Below are positions 48,398 to 61,902 of a stretch of 64,000 nucleotides of DNA, one piece after another. Under the pieces are notes generated by a model. That model had not been told where the DNA came from. It did no database searches and saw only the letters and a list, made by a program, of their open reading frames with translations. Position 1 is the stretch's first letter, and the number at the start of each line of letters is the position of its first letter. Location: positions 41,758,001 to 41,822,000 of the forward strand of contig OY754466.1 of assembly GCA_963575645.1 (NCBI GenBank), given 5' to 3'. The stretch comes from Xanthostigma xanthostigma. Lineage: Eukaryota; Arthropoda; Insecta; Raphidioptera; Raphidiidae. Position numbers and translations under genes: made by a program.

Positions 48398-49276
48398 AAT
48401 AATTGGACGTTAATAATGAATAATACTATATAGAATTTATGTAAGTGCGTGGATCACCCAAGTATTGCAATAGAAAGAGACAGCATATATGATAATACAT
48501 GCTTTTAGATATTATCTTGAACAACGCATCGAATGAAATTATAAACATATTGAAAATATAAATTAACTCTTAAAAAGTAGTTCGACTGCTCGGAGAAATA
48601 AAAAAAAATACGTTTGTGAAAAAATATTGTTCGGGTAGTGGAAAGATATCTAAAAGCAGTCAGCTCTATTTTTATTGTGAGGGAAAATGGACAACTGGAT
48701 CGTTCTATGAACGTTTAAAAGGCTAATCTAGTTCTTTTAGTGAATGAAGTTTAGATGGCCCTTTTTTTAACTTAAACAAAGATATATTGACAAATAACGT
48801 CAATTGATTATTATAAAATTCAAAGTAAATTTCTCTATTTTTATGAAAGTATATATAAAGTACATTACTTTTTTTGGTTGGGGTTTACAACGTCGTTAAT
48901 GCAAAAGGTCGTATCTCAAAGTTTGATCAAAATACGTTTACACACGTCCATAATTGCATCGTTTTTTTCTATTTGTTGTATTGTAAAACAAATTCGCAAA
49001 CAAAGTAAGTACATAATATAAGTGCCTCAGCTGTGATGAGGTCGCATCTAAAAAAGACCTTGCAACTTTACAGCAAAGAAGAAGCGGACATTTTTATGAA
49101 CACTATTAACATATTTTAATAAAAGCTTTAGATACGCTGTTTCGCATTTACAACGACTATTAATTTGTATGTATGATTTTAGATTTAGTTGTTACATTAG
49201 AAAAATAAATATGTGTGTGAAGTGATTACTTCTTACACAATTAAACAAAAAAATATATCGGAAAAACACAAACATC

Positions 49277-49342
49277 CTATATATCGAACCTGCGACCGCC
49301 GCGTTGTTTGCTCAACGTTCTAACCAACTAAGCTAATGTGCC
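49277..49342 (-). pseudogene. tRNA-Ile-like SINE head or pseudogene
   Basis: On the minus strand 'cattagcttagttggttaga' (A box) and 'cggtcgcaggttcgat' (B box) follow tRNA-Ile closely. The anticodon position reads AAC and the anticodon stem is degraded, so it is not functional. Downstream minus-strand sequence may be the SINE body. Confidence 0.6.
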
Positions 49343-49359
49343 AGTTGACCAATTATGCT

Positions 49360-49881
49360 CAGGGTTGCCAAATTGGGGCTTTTCCCTAAATTTTGAGGGA
49401 TAAAATGTAGAATGGGATTTTTTTAGGGCCCTAATATTTTTAAGAGTAATTTTAGGAACACAAAAAAAAACTTAAAATTTGAAGTACAAAACCGACTCAT
49501 TGTTAAATATCTGTTTACTAAGTAGTGATGCTCGGTTTCCTTCAATAGTAGAATACCGCCGTCAAAACGGCAAACTTTGTTGAAGATGAGTTAACAAAGA
49601 ATTTCGATTATGGTAACTGTAGAACAATCATTTTTTATTGTTAACTTATCTTGAACAAAGTTTTCCGTTTTGACGACGGTATTCACTATTCTACTATATA
49701 AGGAGACCGAGCGCGGTCTGTCGTATTACGATAGATCGCGCTCGGTCTCCTTAAATATTAATGTAAATTAATAGAAATAAACATGTTTTCAAAGTTAAGA
49801 AATTTTGTTAGGGGATTTTTAGGGATATTTCAACTTGTGGTTAGTGGGAAAGATTTTTAGCAATCGGCAACACTTGGCCTG
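49360..49881. mobile_element. hAT-type MITE (522 bp)
   Basis: Perfect 8-bp target duplication 'attatgct' (49352-49359, 49882-49889). Ends are CAGGGTTGCC and, inverted, CAGGCCAAGTGTTGCC. Two nested dyads lie at 49545-49699 and 49702-49752 ('ggagaccgagcgcggtctg' and inverse). Confidence 0.85.
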
Positions 49882-50076
49882 ATTATGCTTTACAAGGATA
49901 AACAGATTTCTTTTCGTTTGTGCATAACTCAAATGCGTACGAAGTTGTGTAAGAAGTATTCACTTCAAAAATAATTGTTTTGTAGGTGAGGCGTGACATT
50001 GTGTGAACTGGAATGAAATATTATATTAAATTTTGTCTCTGAGTACCACAGTATACGTAGTAGAGCTAGAATGTAG

Positions 50077-52355
<2,279 letters not shown>

Positions 52356-52925
52356 TAGCCGCTACCCGCGGCTACGCCCGCGATTGAGATGGAAATCGAC
52401 TTTTGACATGCATATCAGGGGTTGTTTTGACAAACAATTTTCTTATTTTTCGTAAAAAATTTTTATTTTTTTTAATAAAAAGTATCCTATGTTACTTCTA
52501 ATACCTTCAAGAGTGTATGTGCAAAGTTTCATGATGATCGGTTAAGTAGTTTTTGCGTGAAAGCGTAACAAACAAACTTACATTCGCATTTATAATATTT
52601 CGTTTTCATAAAATTTGTAAGTCCGGTCCTGTCGGGCCGATTTTAATGAAATTTTAATAGCACATTTTAATCATTACTAAAGGGTTAAATTTCAATTTTG
52701 AAACGATTCGGAGAAATTTTTCGGTATTTTTGGGCCCAAAAAATGTTTTCAACCCTTTCTTATTTTTCGTAAAAAATTTTTATTTTTTTTTAATAAAAAG
52801 TATCCTATGTTACTTCTAATACCTTCAAGAGTGTATGTGCAAAGTTTCATGATGATCGGTTAAGTAGTTTTTGCGTGAAAGCGTAACAAACAAACTTACA
52901 TTCGCATTTATAATATTAATATGAT
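52356..52925 (-). mobile_element. Abundant lepidopteran repeat with 318-bp internal duplication
   Basis: It begins 'actagccgctacccgcggct' and ends 'acattcgcatttataatatt'. Reversed, this gives a 3' CTAGT-type ending, so it may be Helitron-like. The block 'aagagtgtatgtgcaaagtt' to 'cgcatttataatatt' occurs twice, offset by 318 bp, with near identity. Confidence 0.65.
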
Positions 52926-53021
52926 ACAAACAGTAATAATTTTTTTCAAAATATTAATAATAATTATCAATTGTGAAAAATAACTCTAATAATTTAGAGT
53001 GATGATGATCCTGTTTAAATG

Positions 53022-53240
53022 TTGGAAGATTAAAGGATGATTCCTGGTGGCATAAGATCGATGAACTAAGCAATCTATGAAGGTTTTTTTATTGCAGAGA
53101 AAACAGACAGCATTGATTCTCCGAAGATGCCATCAAGTTTGCCGAAACGTCAGACAATAAAATGCAATAAAAAAACCTTCAGTATATTTGCTTAGTTCAT
53201 CGATCCTATGCCACCAGGATTCATCCTTTAATCTTCCAAT
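53022..53240. mobile_element. Inverted pair, one hammerhead-like block left
   Basis: The arms contain 'tggcataagatcgatgaact' and its complement. The plus block 53118-53154 reads TCT, CCGAAGA, TGCCATCAAGTTTGCC, GAAACGTC, AGA. U4 is C, so it is probably inactive. Confidence 0.75.
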
Positions 53241-54395
53241 AATTATCAATGTTTGTTTAGTTAACAAATCGAATATTTTCTTATGTAACAGTTTCATATG
53301 AATTTATAGAGAAAATAACGGAGACATCGAAAATATAAAAATATATATATGTCCTCATTTGAAAAAAAAAATGCATGTACAAATCCGTATTCGGCACAAT
53401 TTTTTCCTGGAACAGCAACTGTTTTAAGTATCCGGTTATTTGAAAGAAGAACTAATTCTTCATTTCTCACGGTTTTGTGTTGTAAAACAGAAATAAAATT
53501 TAAATAACAGGGATGGATCCGGATTCTGGAATTGACCATTTTGCCGGAACGGGATCTGAATGTGGCATTTTACCATTTTGCCGGATGCGAATTTGAATCC
53601 GATATCCGTGATAAAATTTGTGAAGAAACCGGATTTGAAGTTAGTGTCTTTATGAAAGAATAAAAACTTCTTCATTTCCAAGTGTAATATTAAACTACAC
53701 AAGATTTTTTTCAGCCGCATAGACTTAATTTAATAATTATCACCTCAACAGCTTCGAAACACAATTCTAAGCGTTCATAGCGTATTTTTAGAAGTTAGAT
53801 TCCGCCTGTATAGTAATTTTAATCATTTATAATATTACTGAAAGACAATTGTAGTTTTTTTGTCCCGTTAATAGGTAGGTATGCAAAAACTGCTTTCCAT
53901 AAAATATTTATATGTGCTTTAAATTTATCACTTACTTGCCTTTTTCAAATTATGAAATTTACTAATATTTCAAACAAAAGAATAATAATAACTATATAAA
54001 AATCTCTTACAAACATATAAAATTCTTTAAGGAGAGTTTGCTGAATTTCTAAGAAAGTACAGACTAGTTAATACATTGTTTTTAAATTTTGTATTTGACG
54101 TAGCATTTTAGTAAAATTTTATAAAGTGACAGTTTAGAGTGTGTAGGCTAGAAATAGATTGCATGACTAAAAAATTAAATAAATGCCGAATGCTAACTTA
54201 CTAGTGTTGTAACTTGTAAATTAAATTTTATTATAGATATTTTCCGCTCACTTATTTTAGCAGTGTTTTATTCACATAATAATTAAAAAAATAACGTTGT
54301 TTGTACACAAATGATTTTTTATTCAAATCGATAAAATAAACTATAAGATTGAAGAAGTTTTGACATTAAACCAATTCACTAGTATCAGCCAAACT
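53241..54395. other. Intronic non-coding sequence
   Basis: A short tandem 'attttgccggaac/ttttgccggatg' with 'gaatttgaatccg' lies near 53540-53600. No gene was recognised. Confidence 0.4.
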
Positions 54396-54403
54396 TAGTG
54401 CTA

Positions 54404-55019
54404 TAGTGATGTGTCCACATGACTCTTTATTGGGAGTTGGTTCCGTGCGCTCCACTCACTAAAAAGAGTCGCTCAGAGCGAGTCGTTCAAAGGAGCGACA
54501 CTAGACAGTACGCACTACACAAGTGTATAGATTGCAGAGGTGTGAACTGTCATCATACATGCTCAGGACTTACGTAGCATTGCACAGCACAATACACACG
54601 CTCAGCTCTGAGCTCATTTTAATATGATTCTGATCTTATATTATTCGCATTTCGGATAAACTATAAAGTATAATAAAAGCTTAACAATAACCATGTTTAT
54701 CGTTACAATATTATACTTTGTCAACGACGTCAATGTGAATGGTTTAAGTCACGGTAAGCTTAGTACTATTACACTTACAGTGTGTCATTCAACATTGAAT
54801 GACTCAGCAAAGATAACTCTGTACGTGCAAAATTCATTAGTGCCTCTGTGGCCTGTGCTGTGTGCGCTCTGTAAATGTGCTAATGCGACAGTACAGAACA
54901 GCTCAGCACAGAGCAATGGCGCTCGGTGTGAGTCATTCACAAAAAAAAGAGCGACTCGCTCTGCTCCGCGAAAGGAGTCGTTCATTATGAACGACTCGCT
55001 CAGGAGCGACACATCACTA
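54404..55019. mobile_element. hAT-type MITE (616 bp)
   Basis: Ends TAGTGATGTGTC and inverse, with a perfect 8-bp target duplication 'tagtgcta' (54396-54403, 55020-55027). Sub-terminal 'gagcgagtcgttc' blocks are inverted too. The overlapping open frames on both strands are shadows. Confidence 0.85.
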
Positions 55020-55618
55020 TAGTGCTAGTTCACTAGCCCATTTAAATTGGTTTTTATGCCAGTAAAAACCGGTTTTTCATTCAGATTTGAACAATGTTTA
55101 CTTGAATATACAAATACCAATTAATTAATATTCAAAAATATAAGAAGTTTGGAGCTATTCTCTATCATTAAGAAATATAATTTATAAAACTAAATCAAAC
55201 ACGCTTTTATAGCAATGTGCACTAAAAAATAAAAAATATTTTTTAAATATAATTATTTGGATCAACAGCGATAACATTTCCCCCAACTCGAAAAAATTAA
55301 ATTTTTTTAATAAGTCATTTACATTTTAAGCGTGCCTATCCAAAAAAATAAATTATTTAGAATTGGGGGACATCCTATCGCTGTTGAACAAAATCATTCT
55401 TTGTTTTCTATTTTTTCCCACTGCATTTTTTCGCTGTTTTTTTTTTAGTTTTTTAAACTATATTTGACAATTATCTCACAAAAAATCACGTCTACGGTGT
55501 AGGCAATGCAACGTACAGAGCTGTACGGCTCGTTATCATGCTTACAGTACTCTTTCAAATTAAGTTATATATTCAAATCTTTGATTAACGTCTGATTAGA
55601 ACTCTTCAATAAATAAAA

Positions 55619-56060
55619 TTATCGACCAATTTTTCAGACAATATATTAACAAACAATATAAAATTTATACATTAACGTTTCAATCCGGATTTGGACCTTC
55701 TTCAGAATTGATCTAAAAAATATAAAAATAAGATAAAGATAAAAATACTTTATTGTCTTATTACATATAAAAGCTTTGTACAAAACTTAAAAAATACTGG
55801 TTTTTTAATAGCGTACCCGGTAATAATTACCACAACCAGCTGAGTTATTTTTTATTTCTGTGTACAATGTACATAGAGGAAAGTAGTTTGGCTATTTTGT
55901 ATTTTTCCAGAAAAAATTGGGAAAAAAAAACTGGTTAGTATAAAAATAATTAATATTTAAATATAATTCGCTTTTTATAGAATTTTCCAAAATTAATTAT
56001 GATTGTCAAAATAATGAAAAAATATATATATTGTCTGAAAAATTAGTCGATAATTTTATT
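55619..56060. mobile_element. Decayed inverted pair with hammerhead-like block
   Basis: 'attatcgaccaatttttcag' at the left and 'gaaaaattagtcgataattt' at the right. The minus block 55671-55709 reads ATT, CTGAAGA, A, GGTCC, AAATCC, GGATT, GAAACGTT, AAT. The core is complete, with one G-T pair in stem II. Same family as 25893-26239. Confidence 0.75.
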
Positions 56061-56404
56061 TATTGATAAGTTATATATTTATATGAATTATTGTATTGTC
56101 ATGGGTTCTCAATACGCGTGCAAAATTTTAAACTATTCAGACATCTGGAAGTGGGGAAAAATTAATTTGGAAGGTTCCATTAGATAGATTACATACAAGA
56201 GATGCTAATAAAAGCGTGTTATTAATATTATTAGCGCTATAAAATGTCTACTTTAATATTAAACTTAACAAATCAAGTTGTCTGACAGAATTTATGATTC
56301 AGAATAGCGCCATTAAAACACGAGTTCGATTTGAATAAAAATTTGTAAGTGCACTGTTAACATTTGTGTTTCGCAATGTCAGCTAAACGTGATTTTGTGC
56401 GCAG

Positions 56405-56560
56405 GTCTGCAGGTAGTGTTGAAGTCCATCATCAAGGCTATGGCGCCTTTGCTGCAGATCGGTTTGCTCGTCTTGTTCGCCATTGTGATATTCGCCATCA
56501 TCGGCTTGGAGTTCTATTCAGGAGCTTTACACAAAACGTGCTATAGTATAGAGAACTTCG
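56405..56560 (+). CDS. cac: cac exon 6: IS4-S5 linker and IS5
   Basis: Encodes [20 protein letters not shown] (S4-S5 linker), [18 protein letters not shown] (IS5) and the start of the extracellular turret ([14 protein letters not shown]). It starts with GT completing Ser after A| from exon 5a or 5b, and ends one base into the Glu codon before GTGAGT. The sequence is nearly invariant across Cav channels, so identification is firm. A Harbinger-type MITE begins 23 bp after the exon end. Confidence 0.97.
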
Positions 56561-56583
56561 GTGAGTTAAGCATTTGTTTATTA

Positions 56584-57357
56584 TAGGCCCCACTCACGAT
56601 CAAACTTTATGCGACAGTTCAGTGTTCAAACTTATAGTTCAGTGAAGCATGATAATGTGTGGGACAAATAAACACTGAAACCAACACTGAAGTCAGACAT
56701 GAACTCATCAAATGCATCTTGATTTTTGAACGACTTCAGCGTTCAAGTAAATTGCTGTGTGTGTGGGATTTTTTCAGTTCGGTTTTTGGAGTTCTGTGTT
56801 TTGTACAACCAGAAGCCAAAAAACTCAATGTTGCTGCAAGTCTTTCTTGTGCAGAAATAGATTTTCGCATATTTGTGTGTGTCCTGGTTCTTTATAAATA
56901 GGGTAACTAATTCCAGTAAGTAATTGCAAGTTAATTCATCCATTCGTAAATAAATCAAGCGGTTCAAGGTGTAATTCATTAATCAAATAAACATGACTTC
57001 TTGAATCACGCATTTCTAACAAATTTTTCACCCATATTCTTCTTTTTTTTCTTATTTCCCTTTTTTAAATACAATCCCATAGCTATGAACAGCCAATCAT
57101 CATCATTTAAATAACTCATTTAGTTCTTGTTAATTAATTATCTATGGTATAATATTATAGTAAGTATATAATATATCTTTTATATATCTATAATCGACGA
57201 GTGTATGCCAACAACTGAACCAAACTGAACACAAAAAAATTTAAAAAATGAGCAGTTTGCATGAACTGTGTGTGGTACCAGTCAGTCTTTCGATTAATCG
57301 CTCCAACTTCACTGAACACTGAACTGTGGCATGAAGTTTGATCGTGAGTGGGGCCTA
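56584..57357. mobile_element. PIF/Harbinger-type MITE (774 bp)
   Basis: TIR 'taggccccactcacgatcaa' with its complement at the right end, flanked by TTA on both sides (56581-56583, 57358-57360). A 3-bp TWA-type duplication is typical of PIF/Harbinger. 'actgaacactgaactgt' and 'gttcagtgttcaaac' make the sub-termini partly palindromic. Confidence 0.8.
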
Positions 57358-57554
57358 TTAGATCGAATCATATCAGAGTCAGATTTAAGAGTGAGCTACT
57401 TCCCTGTGGCCTTCACAAAAATGCAAGGCCGTAGCCAGGAATGCACTTCGGGGTCGAGATCTGGACCAGACAATAAGTAACAACTTTATTTATGTAAAAT
57501 TATAATATATGCTTATTGCAGTATAATTTAAGATAAATAAAAAATATTTTTAAC

Positions 57555-58078
57555 AAAAAAATTGAACCGACTTCAAAAAATATGCACTAAAAAGTAAAAA
57601 ACAATAATTATTGTTATTTTTTGAATCGGTGTCACATCGGAATTCGAAAGTAGCAATTTAAATCTTACATGTCTCTAGTTATCGGAATAGATTTCATTTT
57701 GACGGACACCGACTCCAAAAATAACAACAATTATTATTTTTTACTTTTTAGTGTATATTTTTTGAAGTCGGTTCAATTTTTTTGTTAAAAATATTTTATT
57801 TTTCTCTTTTTAGTGTTAGATAAAGTATTGCAATGGGTAGGCCAAGTAGGCGTGCCTTTGAAATTTGAGAGTTTCCCTCGATTTCCCCGGATTCCACCAT
57901 CAGATCCTGACTTGGTTCCGATGGGACCACCTTGGAAGTGCACTCTTTCGAATAAAAAATCGGTCCATAGGTAATTGACGGAGAAATCGGTGAACATACA
58001 TAAATAAAAAGAAAAAAAAGAAAAAAATATATACAGTCGAACATAGAACCTCCTCCTTTTTTGAAGTCGGTTAAAAAT
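57555..58078. repeat. 'gaagtcggtt' repeat with hairpin
   Basis: 57555-57795 is a hairpin whose arms carry 'aaccgacttcaaaaaatat' and the complement. The following segment to 58078 ends again in 'tttttgaagtcggtt'. I associate this motif with a common lepidopteran repeat. No gene. Confidence 0.65.
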
Positions 58079-58539
58079 TTAATTAAAAGGCAACCGACGC
58101 GAATTAGGCTTTTGAAAAAAAAATAATTGTCGATTTTTTTATTGTATTTTAAAACTTTATTATAAATAATATTGATAATCGGTGCGAAAAACTTTCAAAA
58201 AACTTTTTTTAAATTAATTATAAGCAATTTAAAATTGATAAAATATTAAAAAAAATCATGTGACTGCAAACGCACTAAAATTGTTTTTGACAGTTGTGAC
58301 GTCATAATGGTAAAATGTATATACGCAGTATACTATCAATGGCTTCTAAATTTGTATTGACTAAAACATTATGACGTCACATTATGTTCGGGAAATGTCG
58401 GCGCGTTCTCGGAACTGGGTACAAAAATTTATTTTTAATTTGATATAACTTTTGAATTATAACGAAAATAAAAAAAAAGAAAAATAGTTTTGTTATAAAA
58501 CTTATATACGATCTTTCCATTTATGACAGAAAAAAAATT

Positions 58540-58764
58540 TCATTCAAAAGCCCAATTGTCACCAGAAATAAAGCGCGTGACAACGATCTTTGAACTGATC
58601 TCGACATCACGATGAACGCTCATCAAGGCTAATCCAGTCAGTCGTGACTGTCCCATGCTATTTCTCGAAAATGTTTTGAGCCTCCTCAACGAGGAAAAAG
58701 TACGCTCTGGTGTCGCCGTCGACACAGGTAGCGTCACGAGTATTGACAGTAGTTTGCGAATCAT
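58540..58764 (-). pseudogene. hAT transposase C-terminal fragment
   Basis: The minus-strand frame has LLSILVTLPVSTATPERTFS and SLRRLKTFSRNSMGQSRLTG, then LALMSVHRDVEI. The order hydrophobic helix, xPxSTATPERxFS, LxxLKxxxRxxM is the hAT dimerisation (hATC) domain of animal hAT transposases and related domesticated proteins. Only about 75 codons remain and no DDE or BED domain is seen, so it is a relic. It lies antisense in cac intron 6. Confidence 0.85.
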
Positions 58765-58966
58765 GGGAAATATTACTGCGTTACAGCTGTCCAGCGCTTC
58801 TGGTGGTGTAGTGGACCATTCAGCAGCAGATTATATAATGGTTATTTGTAAAAAATTGAGTCAATAAAGTATATTTAAATTTCAAAAAAATAAAAAAATT
58901 TCCAATGTTAATTACTTAAATGGGAAACTATAATAAAAATAGCGCCCATCTTTGGTGTGGATTTTT

Positions 58967-59056
58967 TTGATAATGTCCACCGCAGTTGTAGACGAAACGT
59001 CAAGTAGTAATACCAATGAACCACAGCATACAAGCCCGGAAACCAAGAAGATTCGG
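58967..59056 (+). mobile_element. Repeat with degenerate hammerhead-like block
   Basis: TTGATAA, stem II GTCCAC/GTAGAC, GAAACGTC, then 'accacagcatacaagcccgg'; a match to 16026-16140. Core bases C3 and G8 are substituted. Confidence 0.6.
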
Positions 59057-59260
59057 AATGATTAATAGTTCAGAGGGTAAATGATAACTCATCCGCCGCG
59101 ATAGTGGGTGTTTCGGATTTGAATCGCGACAGTCACGACATTGTTTGAAAATAAATCTAATGTTGAATTGTGATTATAACAATATGTGTTTCATAATAAC
59201 TATAGCAAACAATTCTTATTATATATTTTGTATGCTGATATTGTTGTTTTATTTAAACAG

Positions 59261-59484
59261 AACAAATAGTAAAGGAGGGTGAAACAGCAACGCCATGCAA
59301 CTCGGCCGAGAGCAATCTGACTGCACCGTACGGCGCCTATGTGTGCGACAACTCCACCTCGAGGTGCCTGGAACACTGGGAAGGGCCGAACAACGGGATA
59401 ACGTCGTTTGATAATATCGGCTTCGCCATGCTTACCGTTTTTCAATGCATCACTATGGAGGGCTGGACCGCCATTTTATATTGG
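59261..59484 (+). CDS. cac: cac exon 7: pore turret and selectivity filter of domain I
   Basis: Encodes an extracellular turret with cysteines and two N-glycosylation sequons (NLT, NST), then [20 protein letters not shown] and [15 protein letters not shown] supplies the domain I glutamate of the EEEE calcium filter. Acceptor 'tttaaacag', donor GTCAGT. It starts with two bases completing Glu and ends in phase 0. The turret part ([15 protein letters not shown]) is the variable portion. Confidence 0.96.
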
Positions 59485-59556
59485 GTCAGTATTACTATTT
59501 CATTTCTGTTGATTAATGACGAATCTTCAGTGCGATTAACTTATCATTGTTTGGAC

Positions 59557-59884
59557 CAGGAGTGTCAGACTGATTTTTCTTAAAGGCCATTTATAAGATT
59601 TAGGATGTGTTGGCAGGTCAGACTCTAAATTATAAACCAAAACACACACTAAATTAAAATCTTTATAATTTACTTAGTTTAAATCAATTTTCAGATAAAG
59701 GTAATAAAAAGGGTAAATTATCTTGAGCTTGAGGATCCAGACACCTGAGGTCTCTCGTTTTTGATAAGCTCATTGATAATGATGCCAGGTGTCTAAAATC
59801 CTCACTGGATAGATTTCGGTCACGGGCCGTGTTAAGATGGCTAGAAGGCCGGATTTGGCTCGCGGGCCGTATTTGACATCACTG
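59557..59884. mobile_element. hAT-type MITE (328 bp)
   Basis: Starts CAGGAGTGTCAGAC and ends '..tttgacatcactg', flanked by 'gtttggac' (59549-59556) and 'gtctagac' (59885-59892). It matches the element at 28765 outside the nested palindrome, and 41146 in reverse. It begins 73 bp after exon 7. Confidence 0.75.
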
Positions 59885-60707
59885 GTCTAGACGAGACTCT
59901 AGAGTATTTTCAATCGCATCTTTTGTTAATATTACTTCAACATCCACGTAACTTTCCTGGGAAATCTTCGAAAGCCACACTGTTTTGTTGGTGGGACAAG
60001 AAAATTAAAAAACATGTTCAAATTGTGCATAGAATGTAATTGTTTAATGAAAAAAAAGCGAGTGTGCTTTAGACCACACGACTGAAGTTAAACTTCTTCC
60101 TGCCATAATTATTTTAAATATATTTATTAAGAATAATGCGTAAGTACCTCAAATTTGCTCATGTTAAATTCATAAACGAACAATAATAATATGCAGTCGG
60201 TTCGTCTCAAAGTTTATCGAACACAATATAACCTCACTCTGTAGCACATATCTACAAAATATAATTTTTGATTAATTAATAGGCAAAATATGTATATATA
60301 TATTAGCATAATTTATAATACATTTAAAAGGATTTATTTACTAATCTAGATTATTTCTCGTTACAAAACACTTTTCAATAGTAAATATTATTATTAACTA
60401 TAAAAATTACTATAAAAATAATAAATTTTGTTAACATTGATCGCTTGAACACAAAATCGTTATCTATGCATGAAAAAATGACAGGAAAACAAAAATGAAT
60501 TTTTGAAATGACAGTCAGTGAACTCTGGATCATTTACCTATAATTAAAATTAAAATTAAAAAAAAAATCGATGCGCCTTGCCGCGACCTGAGGAAGAGTT
60601 AAATTAGAAATTCTAATAGAAGTATACTGAGTGAGCTTTGCCTGGTCGTACCAGAAAACCTCAAAATTGTTCGTTTTTCCTTAAAAAAAATACTTTTTGT
60701 TTTACAG

Positions 60708-60811
60708 ACGAACGATGCGCTTGGCAATGCCTTCAACTGGATATATTTTGTGCCTCTCATTGTTCTGGGTTCATTCTTCATGTTGAATCTAGTTCTTGGT
60801 GTTCTTAGTGG
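60708..60811 (+). CDS. cac: cac exon 8: IS6 pore-lining helix
   Basis: Encodes [20 protein letters not shown] followed by [14 protein letters not shown], the S6 helix of domain I that lines the pore and forms the gate. Acceptor 'tttttgttttacag', donor GTGAGT. It ends two bases into Gly (GG|), which both exon 9a (T) and 9b (A) complete. Confidence 0.97.
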
Positions 60812-60939
60812 GTGAGTTGATATAACTTTTTATAAATTAATACCATTTAACCAAAAGCAAACGCAACATGCATAAGAATATGAATACAGGTCACCGAAAT
60901 ACTTTTTTTTTTCTTGGAGTGACAACCCTAGCTTTCAAA

Positions 60940-61076
60940 CAGTGGCGTTACTATATCGTTTGAGGCGGGTGGCAAATTTTAGTAAATGTTAGGATTCTCC
61001 TGTTTTCATGGCACTCGCCGGCAAACCGTAGCATAAAGCATTTTGTCCGTCCTGCCACCCTATTGTTACGTCACTG
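60940..61076. mobile_element. hAT-type MITE (137 bp)
   Basis: Perfect 8-bp duplication 'ctttcaaa' (60932-60939, 61077-61084). TIR CAGTGGCGTTACTAT and inverse CAGTGACGTAACAAT. It is a short member of the 21030-21339 family. Confidence 0.9.
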
Positions 61077-61220
61077 CTTTCAAATGAAATTCAACAAACG
61101 TCTAACAATAAAGCGTATGATTTTCATTTATTACAATTGTTGTCATTGCACAATTTTGCGAGAAAATATCTTAGAGATAACTTTAAAGCAAGAAGTTTCG
61201 ACAGGGAACCAAAATTTGAT

Positions 61221-61552
61221 TACCGTATTTTTCGGACTGTAAGACACACCCCGGACGATAAGACGCACTTCAAATTTATAAGATGATTTTTAGAAAAATA
61301 TAAAGAGCCTAAGGCCTAGCACACATGAAGAGCGTTGAACGCCTCTCATATAAACTAGGCCTAATACTGGCTATCGACGATCTTAGACAAAGAGTGTAGG
61401 TAAATCGGTGATTCCCCTGCTTGTCTTGAGATAACTAGCGTCATATCTACCTTCAGTGGCGTGCCATATTCTTCAGACCATAAGACGCATTTAAAATTTG
61501 AGTCCATTTTTCTATGTAAAAAGGTGCGTCTTATAGTCCGAAAAATACGGTA
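61221..61552. mobile_element. TA-flanked TIR MITE with nested hairpin
   Basis: The ends 'taccgtatttttcggactgt' and inverse 'taccgtatttttcggactat' are followed by 'aagacgcacc'-type sequence. A TA duplication fits. A solo copy of the 'aaggcctag..ctaggcct' hairpin (61311-61365) is nested inside. Confidence 0.8.
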
Positions 61553-61786
61553 GGTATTGTCTATCCTAAAATTATTCAAAACTAAAATTTTTCCAGACGG
61601 GTCTCTAAAAAAAAGTAACTTCAAAAATGTACATGTTAATTGAAATTTTTTATAGCATATAAATTATTTTGCAAACGTTTTTACATTCTATATTTTTAGT
61701 TCTAAATATTATTTGCAAAAACTTCCCTGTTAAAGAGTAATTTTAATTTTTTTTTATGTATTTTTTTTTATTTTTTAACAATTTAG

Positions 61787-61902
61787 TGAATTTTCAAACG
61801 AGCGAGGTCGTGTTGAACGACGTGCAGAATTTCACAAGACACGAACTAAACAAATGTTCAATTACGCGTTCAACGCCTACCTAAATTGGATCACACAAGC
61901 AG
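61787..61902 (+). CDS. cac: cac exon 9a: alternative I-II linker with divergent AID
   Basis: Encodes EFSNERGRVERRAEFHKTRT followed by KQMFNYAFNAYLNWITQA. Aligned to exon 9b it keeps Tyr, Trp and Ile of the alpha-interaction domain (AYLNWI), which contact the Cav-beta subunit. It lacks the QxxER motif for G-beta-gamma and the usual Glu, Leu and Gly. Acceptor 'ttttttaacaatttag', donor GTGATC. It is 116 nt with the same phases as 9b. Drosophila cac has mutually exclusive exons here with the same difference, so this form is expected to be less sensitive to G-protein inhibition; that is inference for this species. Confidence 0.93.
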
